Shown here: in pieces, positions 1 to 11,940 of the stretch
Numbering within the stretch: position 1 is the first letter of the stretch
Layout: each line of letters begins with the position of its first letter
From: Triatoma infestans
Taxonomy: Eukaryota; Arthropoda; Insecta; Hemiptera; Reduviidae
Length of the DNA: 64,000 nt
Assembly (NCBI GenBank): GCA_011037195.1
Contig: JAAEAF010000193.1
Location: forward strand, 186,001-250,000
Direction of reading: 5' to 3'
Position numbers and translations under genes: made by a program
The notes under the pieces: model-generated
Databases searched by the model: none
Told to the model about the DNA's origin: nothing
What the model saw: the letters and a program-made list of their open reading frames with translations, nothing else

Positions 1-149
1 ATTCCTCTAAAGTGTCAAGTTTAGTACAGTGTGGTATTACCACCCATATATATTATTATTAAAGTATAGCTTGGCAATTTAGTTGTGACACCTAAACGGG
101 TGTTAAGATCCGCCCATTGTCAAAGCTTTATAGTAGCTGTTACGTTAGA

Positions 150-330
150 AAATCGTTAACCAGAAGTGTGATTTCAAAAATAGATATCTGAATTTTTTTG
201 GAACTTTCTCGAAAACGACTCAAACGATTTTCTTTAAACTCGAAATTCCAACTGCAGAGATATATTATTTGTAAAAAAATTATTTTTAGAAATTTTGAAG
301 AACCGGTGATCTTATGTTTACCTTAAATTG
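150..330 (+). repeat. Family A fragment (one module)
   Basis: A diverged piece of the dispersed repeat called family A here. It shows the ACCAGAAGTG-type module start, then the conserved 'ctcgaaaacgactc..acgattttctttaaactc' stretch and the 'aaattccaactg' segment. It has no coding potential. The call rests on similarity to the better copies at 8690-9690 and 53607-54612. Confidence 0.6.
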
Positions 331-1650
331 CCGTTATAACAGGAGTGGTCAGAGAGCGCTGCCATACAATACCATTTCATATAAAAGCCGTATAAAGTCT
401 CATCCCTAAAAAAACCAAATATAATCCCCCCCCCACTTTTAGTTCTATATGTCTCGTTATGGGCAAACTAAACAACTTAGTAGCAATTTGAGGTTTGTAG
501 AAAATTTGTCCATCAAAAAGTAACAATTGCATTGAGAGGAAGTCATGTGAGGGATTCACAAAATATTTTCTTTTTGATTTTGATAATGGATACGATAATT
601 AGTTTACAGGAGTTTATCAATCAAGCTTTGTCTTAAGCATGGTTTGCCCACTAAAGTTTTCATATCTTCAGACAAGTTGGGTGCCAATAGTGGTTTGGAA
701 AATTCAATTGAAGAGGATTGTAGTTCCTGAAAATGGTACACTAGAATCGAAGGCTTAGAAAACAGGAACTTCGGCTGCGACATTACCTGATGTACCTTGG
801 CACAATAAGAGCTGTTACAGTCTCTTCCCTTGACAATTGAGGCGTATCATGTTGGTTCTTCTTATAGCTCCGAGCCCTCATGTGGATCATATGGCCATAC
901 AGAAGCCTCTTCATTCTTTGAATCCGAAACTAGTATAGCCATCGTTACTGTATTAAAATAAGCTCGTTGCATCATTCAATTCATCAATCTCTCCTTGACA
1001 ATTCTTCAAGAAACCTTCAAAGTTAAAACGTTATTTTTACTTTGACTTCCGATAACCCTCATTTTCGTAATTTTAATAGATATATTTATCGATAATGAGA
1101 TTTCACACAAAAAACACAATAAATTGTCTTGTCTTTATAGTTTTTCAAAATAAACGATTATTCATTTCGATTTAAATTAGTTTTTTAGTAATTCGTATGT
1201 TTAACTATTTTATCACTTAAATTTTTTTTGTTCACATACTTAATCTTTTCTAATGATTACAACTACGTACAATACAAAAACAAAAACACAATTCAGTGAG
1301 GGATTCTCTTTATTTTGGGCACTAAAATTAAAAACAATATCAAGTAAAAGTTAGAATTCTTACAGAGTACTTTGAACTTTAAGTGGGACTCCCCATAGTT
1401 CCCACTCATTCCGAAAAAGGAACATAAGCTGTTCTGTTTCTCTTTCTATCCAGCTTTACCTGTTTTAAATCTCAAATTTCAAGGTCGTTGGGGGGGGAGG
1501 GATTTCAACTGAAGCATACCTAATCGGAGACATAGTGTTTGTGTTTATTATTCTAATAAAAAAATATTTATATTATCTTTAAATCTGATATTATTTTCTG
1601 TGACTATTTTAAGACGAAATATGGAACCATGATCAATTTTTGAGAAAAAA
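331..1650. other. AT-rich stretch, nothing recognised
   Basis: No recognisable gene or repeat was found. It contains a C-rich run near 427-434 and a G run near 1490-1498. The minus strand of about 380-950 is less low-complexity than its surroundings, but its reading frames are short and match no family that I recognise. Confidence 0.4.
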
Positions 1651-1659
1651 AAAATCGTA

Positions 1660-2060
1660 TGGAATTCCAACTTAATAATCCATTTAGGTAAAAACAATCA
1701 CCGTGGGATGTAAACACGAAAATTTTGCTCAACATATATCAACCGGAAGTATACTTTTATTGAAATAGCTTTCCAGTTTTACATGATTTTGTCGAGGATG
1801 GCAACAAGATTTACTTTAAATATTGCATACTAAATACAACCGCATATAGACTTCTTTTCTTTTAATTTTTATTTGAAATTATTTTTCCAGATATGTTGAT
1901 TTTTCGGAAACTAAGACGTTACGCTAAACTATCATTATATGTTTTGGGCTGGGAATTTGATAAAAGCATTGTCAATATTATATATAGCTACATTTTGATA
2001 GATTCTTGTTATAAATACTAACAAATACAATCCCCAATCATCTATATTTATGGACAAAGA
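1660..2060 (+). repeat. Family A fragment
   Basis: Shows the family A order: a 'catttaggta...caccgtgggat' block, an ACCGGAAGT at 1742-1750, then 'ctttta(c)tg' and diverged module sequence. The ends are unclear. An A22 run at about 2324-2345 lies a little downstream in otherwise unremarkable AT-rich DNA. Confidence 0.5.
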
Positions 2061-2629
2061 TAGGACGAACTAAATGTTTTCTGAAAATTCTAAGTTGGAA
2101 AAATATTTGAAAAGTTTCTTTATCAAAATAGTGGCTGCAACAGAACGTAAAAATTCTTCAACAAAAAAAACAACACTACAATCAACTCCTTAAACACCAG
2201 ATTTTACCAAAGTTGGATCGACAATACTCGTATCATATCGAACAGAACAATACAAAATGGCTGCACTATTTTGTAGGAAATTCAAAAATTAATTTCTTGG
2301 TTTATTTTCCTGGTATTTCCGCTAAAAAAAAAAAAAAAAAAAAAATTGTTTTAAACAAATTAAATGAAAACTAACTATTAGCAATTGTAGTCAATGAATA
2401 AGAACTGGTAATATAAGTAGATTGCAGACCACACCCTACAGTTGCTCAAGAATTTGATCTATGCAAATTATTTCAAACCAGATTATAAACGTTAAATGTC
2501 TTAAAAAATCTTTAGTATAGTAAAAAGGGATCGTAATCATAATATAACGTTATCATTACTTTGTCGTATTTATATCCGTACAACAAATTTTAAGGCAACG
2601 AATTTATTATTTCAACATGCTAATGAATT

Positions 2630-2721
2630 ATTGCAATCGTGTCAAGTATTTGAAATTAAGTTTTTACCGGAAATACTTGTGTTGAGATCCCCTGAGTATA
2701 AAAAATAGTTTTTATCGAGTG

Positions 2722-2761
<40 letters not shown>

Positions 2762-3337
2762 CTGTATGTTTCAACAAAATATCTCTAAAACAAAAAATCG
2801 CTAGTAACTCAAATTAGTTATACCGTTTTGGTACTACTACCCCGTTTGACTCGAAGGTTTCGGGCGCAAAAAATTCATCAACCGGAAGTGAAACATACTG
2901 AATGGGTTTTTTCTTCAATTTTTCGCGATTTTCTCGAATACAGCACCAACGATTTTCTTTCAACTTCCTATATTATGCATAAATATCTATATTTTATCTG
3001 TAACATTTCCCGGGAAAATTGGATTTGGGGGGGGGGTTCGGCGGAAACTTAAGGTTAAGTTTGCCTATAGAAGTACACTATCAGTACAATTTATTTCAAT
3101 ATAATATATAGAGTACAATATATAGAGTATTAGAATCATTGGGAAAATTTCAAATTTAAATAAAATCGTATAACCGGAAGTACGACTATTGACTTTTTAG
3201 AATTTTCTTTAAAAAAAATCACTCTTAATGATTTCCTTTATATTTGGAATATTAAATGCACAGATATAAACTTATCACTTTTATTTTTAACAATTTTTAT
3301 ATAGTTCCGGGAGAATTTCGTGACATTAAATTTTCAA
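2630..3337 (+). repeat. Family A copy with TG microsatellite, 3' end cut by a SINE
   Basis: Begins at the 'atcgtgtcaa' block, followed by the diagnostic 'ttaccggaaatac', 'gatcccctgagt' and a (TG)n run at about 2727-2757. It then shows 'aaaatcgc', ACCGGAAGT at 2881 and a second ACCGGAAGT at 3173-3181, with a G9 tract between. The microsatellite sits where it sits in other copies, so it belongs to the element. A truncated SINE interrupts the copy at about 3338. Confidence 0.75.
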
Positions 3338-3538
3338 TCCCACGCGGAGGACCTGGGTTCGAGTCCAGCTGTGCTACCATTTGATTTTTTTCTTCCTAGA
3401 AGCCTCTAAGCCCACTGCCCGGTGATGGACAGTGTTATGTGTAACGTGAGAACACTGTCCGGAGGCCGACAGTACACTGAGAAGGCTCCGGGCGCCAATG
3501 ACCATAGATGTTGATGCGCTTTAAATAAAAAAAAAAAA
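3338..3538 (+). mobile_element. tRNA-derived SINE, 5'-truncated
   Basis: Carries the B-box-like GGTTCGAGTCC and the shared SINE body ('ggcgccaatgaccatagatg'), ending in an A-rich tail. Compared with the copy at 18071-18306 it lacks the 5' part with the A box, so it was inserted truncated. The flanks carry an imperfect target duplication (attaaattttcaa before, attaaatttcaa after). It interrupts a family A copy. No internal promoter activity is expected without the A box. Confidence 0.8.
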
Positions 3539-3544
3539 TTAAAT

Positions 3545-3770
3545 TTCAAACTACATGGGTTTGGTTCAGTTTATTGGCTCTCTCTTCTGGACTGTAGTGT
3601 AATCTAGAGGACCACTATTTGCCAGTGTTGGTAGTTCTCACCCTATTACCTCTAAATTTAGGACAGGAAAATGATTATAATTTGAATTTAAAGAAAATTT
3701 GTCAATATAATTATATATGAATTAATAGCAAGGAAGAGGAACTTGTGTGAACGTTTCACACTATGGTTTT
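3545..3770 (+). repeat. Family A variant segment
   Basis: Shares 'tggctctctcttctggactg' with similar segments at 38660-38900 and 43622-43740, and ends in the 'gtgtgaacgtttcacac' terminus seen at the far end of family A copies. It probably continues the copy interrupted by the SINE at 3338. Confidence 0.5.
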
Positions 3771-4920
3771 TTGTTTCTTCCATTGCACGAACATGTGTGT
3801 GGTACGGTAGTCAAATCTCGTTTGAAACACGTCATTAAAACAATATTTGCAAGAACTTAAAAAAAATTTAAATTTCTCCTAAATAAATATCTGGAAAGAA
3901 ACAAGAAAAATGAAAGCAAAGAACAATAAAACACCAACGAAGTAGAACAAAAGAACATAAAAATAGAATAACTAAAGAAGAATTTCAACAATGAAATAAA
4001 TGAGAAGTTAAAAACCTCATTTTTTATTTTTGTTTCTTCTTTAGTACTATTGGCAATTAATGATGTTCTTCACTTATTTTCTTTGAAGATTTCTTTGTTA
4101 ATGCTAAATAAAGTAATTATACAATGGTGCGCAATAACTAACTTACTAAACAAATTACTAAATATATACGTATACAAAATGCTAACATAAAAACAACAAA
4201 ATACTAAAAGATGATTCAAGTAAAGTAGCTGACTCATTGTTTACTAATTTCTTCAATAGAATTCGCACAAAGTCATGTGCACTTCGTGAGTGGAGGCTAG
4301 ATAATTTGTATGCTATAGTTGATATATTTCTGGTTACTTAAAAAAATTATCTATTAATTACGAAATAAAATAAATAAACAAAAAATCACACGGATGTTGA
4401 AGATGATTCACAATTAAACTACTAAAAATATTTCATTACAGTGACCTTCACGATAAATTATGTGTCTGATCAATCAGCTATCTGAACCGTACATAAATGA
4501 TGTTGGCTTTAGGGCCAGGTAACTGAATGTGGCTGCATTGCAGACCGCAGGACAGCGCTACCATCAAACTCAGAAATATTGACGATGTAATTTAAGATTA
4601 AACCTAATTCATGGCTTCTCCAGAATACACCTAAAATCAAATTTGTCCAGGGAAAAGTTTCAAATAAACTCCTAGATAAAAAGTTGATGCATCCCCCCCC
4701 CCCACCAGAACCTCCCTAAAAATAAATTTTCTTGGAAAAATGTATTACTTAAAAGTGATAAACATTTATGTGTGTACTTATTATTATCAAAGCTTAAAGT
4801 TTAAAACTAACAAAGTCCCATTCAGTGAAGTCCGTATATCCGGGTGAATGGATTTTTGCCGGAACTTTTGTGTCAGATGCGTTTTATAATAATCTTCCAT
4901 GCTTCCGCGGCCATTGTCAA
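3771..4920. other. AT-rich stretch, nothing recognised
   Basis: Unassigned AT-rich DNA with no convincing coding frame. A C9 tract lies near 4687. The short segment around 4660-4760 resembles the C-rich/'aaataaattttc' part of a family A module in minus orientation, but it is too diverged to delimit. Confidence 0.4.
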
Positions 4921-4924
4921 GTAA

Positions 4925-5035
4925 AAACACTTATGTTTTTGGGTTGAGACCGCGTCCAGTGGTTTGTTACGAACCGACATTTCGCCCGTATTACAATAGA
5001 CTTCTTTAGAGTAGTGTCACTTCTAATGTTGAACC
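4925..5035 (-). repeat. Penelope-type terminal-repeat remnant with degenerate hammerhead motif
   Basis: On the minus strand the order is CUAAAGA, a spacer, GGGC, GAAAU, GUC, GGUUCG. This resembles the hammerhead core order (CUGANGA, stem II, GAAA, short stem III, UH cleavage site) of the better motifs at 57922-57959 and 61584-61625. The first core block is mutated (CUAAAGA) and stem II is not clearly formed, so activity is unlikely. An ACCGGAAGT at about 5091 belongs to a nearby family A scrap. Confidence 0.4.
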
Positions 5036-5109
5036 AACACATGTGTGTATTTAAGTGAAAATTTTGACATGATCATAATACTTCTCCTTACCGGAAGTTG
5101 GACAAAGGA

Positions 5110-8100
5110 AAAAAGAAAAGAATCCAAGATTTTTTCTTTGCATTAATTTTCAAAATAACTTAGTTTTGCAACAACATTTCTGCATCCAACATTCTTTCAT
5201 CTTCCGACGAAAGTTAATGCAAAAAAAATAATATAAACACACACACATACACTATCTGTTTACCATATAAGTCAGCTATGTCTTACATCCATTAATTATA
5301 AACTCTATTCACGTCAATAAAATGAACTAAGTATGATATCCATAGTTGACAGTTATATATATTAATCATCTTCCTAAACTGATGTTCAATATTATTACTT
5401 TCTCTTAATTGTGTTGGCTCTTGAGAAGGCTTCCCTTTAATCTGCTCAATCTTCAAGAAAAATATTTAGTGAAAATTCTGAGTCTGATTTGAACATCTGC
5501 CAATCAGAATTGTTAAGACTTACAACAGGAGATAAATCGCATTTATGTTTTTTTTTAACACCAAATTTTTTCCAAGCTATATTATTATTATTATTATTAT
5601 TATTATCGTCCAAGCTATATTATTAACATCATTATTATTATTACTGTTAAATATGGAATGAAAGTTTTCTTTATACTACTTCACAAGTTGACTGAGAGTC
5701 ACCCTGGTCCATCACCCCCCCAGTTTCTCACTGTTAATTCCTGGACTATACCGTTCATGTTATTCTTATGTAATTAATGAAGTACATACAATCAAATCCG
5801 GTTCGAAGTTCGACCTTGAATAAAGTTTTATTACTCCCCGCCCCCCTCAGCTTAATTCAAATCAAACAAACGCATTCAAATAATTTCTACTCCACCTAGA
5901 ATACTAATTAATGAATATAAGATTCATTGCCTGCGTGAACTGACAGATAAACAAACATATTTCTAAAGTTATTTTTAGCTTTATTAAATATTATTTTAAA
6001 CAAAATTGAAAAATATATTTAAATTTCATAATATATAAATACTTTTGACTAGATAATGAATTATCAATCAATAATAATTAAAATGTTCTCAGTAGAGTAT
6101 GTAAATGACTAACAAAAATTTGTTCGATAATTTTCACTGTGTAGATATATAGTATTAATAAATAATCGATCTAAATAGAAAAAAATAAATCTGGTGTGAA
6201 ATACTTACACACACTCTCTTACATAGTTTCGATTTATTACAAATTTTACTTATAACTGAAAATGTAGGTACAAATGTGCATCCGTAATATAATTAGGCAA
6301 AAAATTACACACCACAGATAAATCGATTTTCTACACGCACGGAATTTGGTAAGGCATTCAATTTATGACAACGGAAAATATCTCTGATATAAAATTGAAA
6401 TTATTGATAACCTTATTGTCGCGTCCTCTGCCAGCGCCGAAAAAGAAATATCAAGTTTCAAATTTTTGCGAATTTTTGTTTATGAGTTATGATGACCCCT
6501 CCACCACTACAAAAAAAAAAAAAAAAGAAAAAAAAAGCGGAGAGACAGACCAATTTCTATAAACCACATTTCTTCTTATTCAGAGGAACTAATCAGAACA
6601 TGTATTGCCTGTCTAAACCTAATTTCAAAAATTTACCTCGAACGGAAAATACTTCCTATGGAGTAAACTTCCGTTTGGAGTAAAATACAGATACTTCAAT
6701 TTTCAAATATTGGTAGTTATAATATCTGTGGGTAAAAAAGATTCAAGAAAATCGTTGAGCCATCTTTTGGAAATTCAAGGAAATTATGCATTCAAGGAAA
6801 TTCATGGAAAAATTGGTATTTCCAACTGACTGAAATCTTAGTATCCGATTCCCCGAAGAATATAAATAAGAATATAATGTTTGTACTTCCGGTGATTTTC
6901 GTTTTTGACTCATATACGAAGCATATATTCACAGAGTAGGAAAGGAGGGGGAAGATTAGGGAGCGGATTACAATGAGAGAGATAGACCATTCGCGAGAAC
7001 TATTTTTCGCACCTAGGTTCGAAATATGATTGGTTCATATTAATTAATCTTGTAGTATGCAACAAGGGCAAAAAAAAAAAAAATCACGCTTAAATTAACC
7101 GGAAGTCAAAGCTACATAACTGTACAAAGCTGCTTCAACTTCTAGAAAGTACTTTCATTCTTACAAAGAAAAGATCTTTAGTCAGATGCAAGGAGTAATA
7201 GAAACAAAATATACAATTAAAAACATCTTTTTAAAAATAATTAGATAAAAGATATACAGTGAGTTCAAAAGCTGTAATTGACACCATACCAAATATGAAT
7301 GTTGAAAGCCCTCACGAGCAACCAAGGATTGACCTATATGGAAACTAATCTTGCCCAAAATAGAGCGAAGGGAAAATTAACACTGGGCTTTATAGAGCGC
7401 TATAAGAACTAAATAATAAAGACGTTCACCATAAGGTATGTTTATATATTGCATATGTTTATATGAAGAGATTTAACTAATTGTTTAAGACAATTAGTTC
7501 TTATTAGCTAAGTTCAAGGCGATCAAAGAATTTAAGGATTTACTTGATACATACTCTCAAACATAGTCTTTACCTTAAAAATTGCTCAAGTTCACGAACA
7601 AGTGCATGTTCACCCAAATTTTTACAATTCAGAGCTAGAGGAGGATGTCTAAAAACGATGTAAAAATAAACGAGTCTCCAAGTACCTGAAAAATAAGACC
7701 AGAATATTTGGAGGAACGTATTCTTCAACATTCTGTCTAAAGAATCCTGAAATTCCTGCAATAATAAACGTATGCCTCCAGATGGTTATCAATTTCCAAA
7801 GAGATCTACCAGGGAAGTTTGGCGGCAGTTCATGAGAGAAACGATAAAGAGTTGGGATAGAATCACTTAGGTAGTTCACTTTCATAGACTGATCCAGAGT
7901 GGCCAAAACCAATAAAGCACAAACATTGAAATAATTTTTTCCGATTTGAAAAGATTTGACGAAGCTAAGGAAAACAGTTTAGGAACAGATAAGGCACCAA
8001 ATGCCTTAAAACTTTTTAAAAAAACTATCGATATGATAATTCTGATTGGTAAATGAAAACATATAAAGCAAAAGAAAATCCTCTTTCCTTCATTTCTTCC

Positions 8101-8250
8101 CTTTCCAGCAACCCTTTCTTTCAGCCAAGTGAAGCATTTCAATATTCGTAACTAAAAAAAAGAAATCGTATATGTAACAATCACACGATTTTCTCTTCAA
8201 TCAATCCAATCAATTCAATTGAATTAAATAAAAATGATAAGTGCAATTTT
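5110..8250. other. AT-rich stretch with microsatellites, few scraps of family A
   Basis: Largely unassigned. An ATT trinucleotide run lies at about 5580-5606. Lone ACTTCCGGT/ACCGGAAGT sites at about 6888 and 7099 mark small family A scraps. Long A runs occur near 6511 and 7072. The part from 7300 to 8140 is less low-complexity, but its frames (up to about 87 codons) match nothing that I recognise. Confidence 0.4.
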
Positions 8251-8254
8251 TACA

Positions 8255-8600
8255 AACGTTTTAGATGGGCTGTTTATATACGAAGTTTCAAGAAAATCAT
8301 CGGAGCCATTTTTGAGAAAATCGCGAAGAAAATCATTTAGTAAAGTGGTAAAGTAAATGCACTTCCGGTCATCCAATTTTTTTCAAACTCGGAATTTCAA
8401 CAACATATTTAATTCTAATTAACATTATTTAGAAGTCAGAATTGTCTAATAAACTGAAATAGCACTTTAGATGAAAACCTAGCCCCACCCGTCCCCCAAA
8501 AGTGCCCTTAAATGAATTTTCCCAGAGAAATGTTTCAAATAAAAGTTGTAGCTCTTTGTATATGTAGTTACCAAGTTTGAAGAAAATCGATGGTAGGTAT
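8255..8600 (-). repeat. Family A module, inverted relative to its neighbour
   Basis: One full ~290 bp module in minus orientation: the 'atcatcggagccatttttgag' block, ACTTCCGGT at 8361, 'aaactcggaatttcaacaac', the C-rich tract, and 'aaagttgtagctctttgtat'. It faces the full copy at 8690-9690 and so forms an inverted pair with the second module of that copy (about 9010-9340). Confidence 0.75.
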
Positions 8601-8689
8601 TACACCTGAGTGGACATTTTGGGTCCCTCTGTCGCCAGATCTTTTAGCGGCAGTTAAATATTTATAGTTATATTAAGTGACAGGCTACC

Positions 8690-9690
8690 AAAACCGCTCT
8701 AAAATAATTTTTTACTTTCTCTTACTCCCAGTAAAAGAGATTGTAATCGTGTCAAATTTTCGGTATCGAGATTTTCATAGGAAATATTCGTTTTGAGATC
8801 CCCTGAGTCCAAAAAAGTGATTTTTAGCAAATGGTCTGTGTGTGTGTGTCTGTGTGTACGTATGTGAACGAATAGCTCAAAAACGAAAAACCGTAGAAAG
8901 TTGAAACTTGATATTCCATTTAGCTATCACCATGGGATCTGACAGTATGCTATCTGTCAAAATTCCTCTACCGGAAGTACCACTTTACTAGTTAGTTTTT
9001 TTACTTTTTGCAATTTTCTCAAAAATGGCTCCGACGATTTTTTTCAAACTTGGTATATCAACTACACACAGAAAGAGCTACAACTTTTATTTGAAACATT
9101 TCTCCGGGAAAATTCATTTAAGGGCACTTTTGGGGGACGGGTGAGGTTAGATTTTTATTTAAAGTGCTATTTCAGTTTATTAGACAATTCTGTCATCTGA
9201 TTAATGTGAATTAGTATTAAATATGTTGAAATTCAGAGTTTGAAAAAAATCGGATGACCGGAAGTGCGTTTACTTTACCACTTTACTAAATGATTTTTTC
9301 GCGCAATTTTCTCAAAAATGGCTCCGATGATTTTCTTGAAACTTCGTATATAAACTAAACATACAAAGATCTACAACTTTTATTTAACTGGGAAAATTCA
9401 TTTAAGTGCAATTTTAGGGGTGGGGGTGGGGTTATGTTTTTCTCTAATGCTATCATAGTTGATTATACAATTCTATACTCCAAACAAAATTAATTAGAAA
9501 TAAATAGATGGCCAAAATTTTGAGTTTTAAAAAAAATTAGTAAACCGGAAGTGCTCTTTTACTGAACAGTTTTTTCAGATTTCGACGAATTTCATTAAAT
9601 TTGGAACACAGATTATAAAATTTGTCAATTATAATTTTGAGAACTGGAGTAAGAGGGGAGAAAATTGTGTGAGCGTTTCACACCAGATTT
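8690..9690 (+). repeat. Family A, full-length reference copy with three modules
   Basis: This is the clearest plus-oriented copy. It starts with a variant of the palindromic terminus (CTCTTACT...AGTAA) and passes 'atcgtgtcaaattttcg', 'gatcccctgagtcc' and a TG-rich stretch at 8838-8856. It then runs through three tandem modules, each introduced by ACCGGAAGT (8970, 9257 and 9544, spaced exactly 287 bp). It ends with 'gtgtgagcgtttcacaccag'. Each module repeats a 'gattttctcaaaaatggctcc' block, 'acaacttttattt', 'aattcatttaag' and, in the better-preserved modules, a G-rich tract. No reading frame is conserved among copies, so it is non-autonomous. The class is unresolved: in minus orientation copies end in A-rich DNA, which suggests a retroposon, while the terminal palindromes are also compatible with a DNA element. 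Confidence 0.8.
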
Positions 9691-9699
9691 TTTTTTTGG

Positions 9700-10470
9700 A
9701 AAAATGTTTCAAATAAAAGTGATACGTTTTTATCTGAGCAGTGAGCATTTTCAATTCATTTCAAAGAATATCATTGTAACCGTTTTCGAGAATACTCCAC
9801 AAAAACAACTCGAAAACCTATTTTGTAATGTGGTATTTCCGGTTAATGATTTTCATCAAATTTGGAATTCTATCAATGCTTTTAATTTATATTAATATTA
9901 TAAAGGTGCTAGAACCAGAGTCTACTGAAGTGGTAATTTAGAGGAAAGCTTAAAGCTACTCGGTTCCCCCAGAAAATAAAAAAAAAAACCCTACCAAAAA
10001 ATCAATGTTCCTAGGAAAATATTTCAAATAAAAGTGATAGGTATTATTTAAATGTATGTAGATAGTATAGGATGTTTAAAGAAAAAAAAAATTATACGCG
10101 GTAGATGGATTTAACCAGAAAACTCCGTGCCAGATGCAGTTACACCAAGTTTGAGCTTCCTGTAATTTGTCATTTTTGAAATATTTTTCACACCCACAAC
10201 TTTCATTTGTTAAGAACTTTTTTGTGTAACTTCCGGCAAAAACTTAATTCCGAAACTTTAATACGATCGTAATATTTTGTTCTCACTAGGAGTAAGGAAT
10301 AGGAAAAAATGTTCCAAATAAAACTTGTAGATATCATTTCCCATAAAAAAAAGAAGAGGGGGGGAAATGTCCATTTCCGGTGAAAACTCAAGTTTGGTCA
10401 AATTGATGCGATTGTAATAGTTCTTTTTACAAAAGGAAGACAAAGTAAACAACGCCAATTAAAAGTTGAA
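9700..10470 (-). repeat. Family A copies, diverged, back to back with the full copy
   Basis: Minus-oriented modules: 'aatgtttcaaataaaagtgata', 'tttccggttaatga', a C-rich tract near 9966, and then the terminal half with 'acttccggcaaaaact' and 'acgatcgtaatatt', ending in 'ctcactaggagtaagg' near 10295. A second fragment with 'tttccggtgaaaactca' lies at about 10310-10450. Together with 8690-9690 this makes a tail-to-tail arrangement. Confidence 0.6.
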
Positions 10471-11090
10471 CAATGCGTCAAGAAAAATTTGACTTCATAA
10501 TAGGTTTTATTTTCGGGGAATTCCAGATTGTGCATTGATTCACATTTTTGTTCTAATAGTTCAAAAATATACCTACTACAGTGAGTACTATTAAAGTTAC
10601 TATCAGTTAACACACTAATACTTTCATTATTAATTCAACATGAAAATATAAAACGTCAAACAACACTAACTATATATACACTTGTATAATCAGAAAGTAA
10701 TCAGCAAGTGTGTTACGTAAGTAACATAAAATTACAAAACCATGGATGGTGAGTGGCGGCGCGACAGACCAGAGAAGTATAAAACTCATTTAAATTTTAT
10801 GTAGATATTTATATTTCGTCATTCCACAAAGAACAAATAACAATAAAACTTGTAGTGACGACATATTAATATTATATATAGATATATTATATTAATTTAG
10901 AGCTTCAATATATATATATAGTAGTTGTTATAGTACGTTAAGGAATTGATTGCAGTAAGTTTTATGCTAAGAAACATTGATGGTTATTACAGATGGCGTT
11001 CACTTTGATAAATGCCGTAATGGGAATTTTTGCTTAAGTTGTTATACGTGCGCTATTAACATTTACATATCATACGGCTCTTTAGGTTTA
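10471..11090. other. AT-rich stretch, nothing recognised
   Basis: No gene or classified repeat is visible. It contains short TA-rich runs (about 10870-10920) and one GC-richer patch near 10755-10770. Confidence 0.4.
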
Positions 11091-11099
11091 ATAAAAATA

Positions 11100-11940
11100 A
11101 ATAAAAGGCCTACTCATGATTACTTTCTCTTATCCCTGGGTAAAAGGTCAAATCGATCGTGTCAAATTTTCTATATTGAATTTCACCGGAAATACAAGTT
11201 TTGAGGTCCCCCCCCCCCAGTGTTGGAAAAATACTTTTTAGAAATTGGTCTGTGTGTATGTATGTGTGTCAGCATAACTAGAAAAAAAACACTCGCAGAT
11301 AACTGAAATTAGGTATTTCGTTCAGTCTGCTACCAAGGTTTCAGTCAAAATCTGTCGAGAAGGTGTATCATTTACTTAATAAGAGATTGATTTAATTCAA
11401 GTTTTTTGCGATTCCTCGAAAATGGCTCCAATGATTTATAATAAACTTGGTATATTAAATCCTTTTAATTTGAAACATTTATGCGGGAAAATTCATTTAA
11501 GGGGTGCGGGGGTTTACTGACGTTAGGTTTACCACTAAAGTGCCATTTTAATATTATACGATTCTATCGTCTATATTAATTGAACCTATTGGGGGGGGGG
11601 TAAGCCTTCCGCCCAGACACCGCAACCATATCAAGGCTTATTGTGCCTACTCCTAGGGGGTCTCATACTACAAATCTCCCCTTTTCATGAGGTCGAGAGC
11701 TTTCCCAACCATTCTTTTTTTGCGCTATGATCTCTTCTGATATCTCAGCGTGCCAAAGATCTCATAGTGTAATGTATCGATTGTGACACAATCTAACAGC
11801 AGGTGAGAAGCCGTTCTCTCCTCCTCTTCCCGTCACAATCTACACATCGGTTCCGAATTTGATCGTCTACATAATATTAATTCCGGCTAAAATTCCGAGT
11901 CTGAAGAAAATCGACTTAACGAAGTTACGACTTTTATATT
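11100..11940 (+). repeat. Family A copy interrupted by a LINE fragment
   Basis: Runs from 'ctttctcttatccctgggtaaaagg' through 'tcgtgtcaaattttc', 'caccggaaatac', a C run and TG repeats, then one module. The copy is split at about 11586 by the LINE fragment and resumes at about 11863 with 'atcgtctac...aattccggctaaaattccgag'. The 'atcgtcta...attaatt' string on both sides looks like an imperfect target duplication. Confidence 0.65.
11586..11862 (-). pseudogene. LINE retrotransposon fragment: C-terminal zinc-knuckle region
   Basis: On the minus strand the frame reads a Cys-rich segment with CRL, an EEEERTASHLLLDC motif and downstream basic residues. This is the layout found after the RNase H domain in many Jockey/R1-group non-LTR retrotransposon polyproteins (CRLC-EEEET-x-HLL-x-C). 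At least two in-frame stops break it, one of them directly after CRL where a Cys codon is expected. It is inserted into a family A copy with an imperfect target duplication and a G10 tract at its 3' side. Only the last ~90 codons are left, as expected for a 5'-truncated LINE insertion. The exact clade cannot be set from this piece. Confidence 0.6.

Noticed and set aside
7570..8142. Overlapping minus-strand open frames of 63-87 codons as a possible gene
   Set aside because: They are in different frames, show no recognisable motif or conserved order, and a retroviral-integrase-like reading that I tried did not hold.
8255..9420. Long inverted repeat as a recent hairpin locus
   Set aside because: The two parts are separate family A copies in opposite orientation with clear divergence, not a recent inverted duplication.
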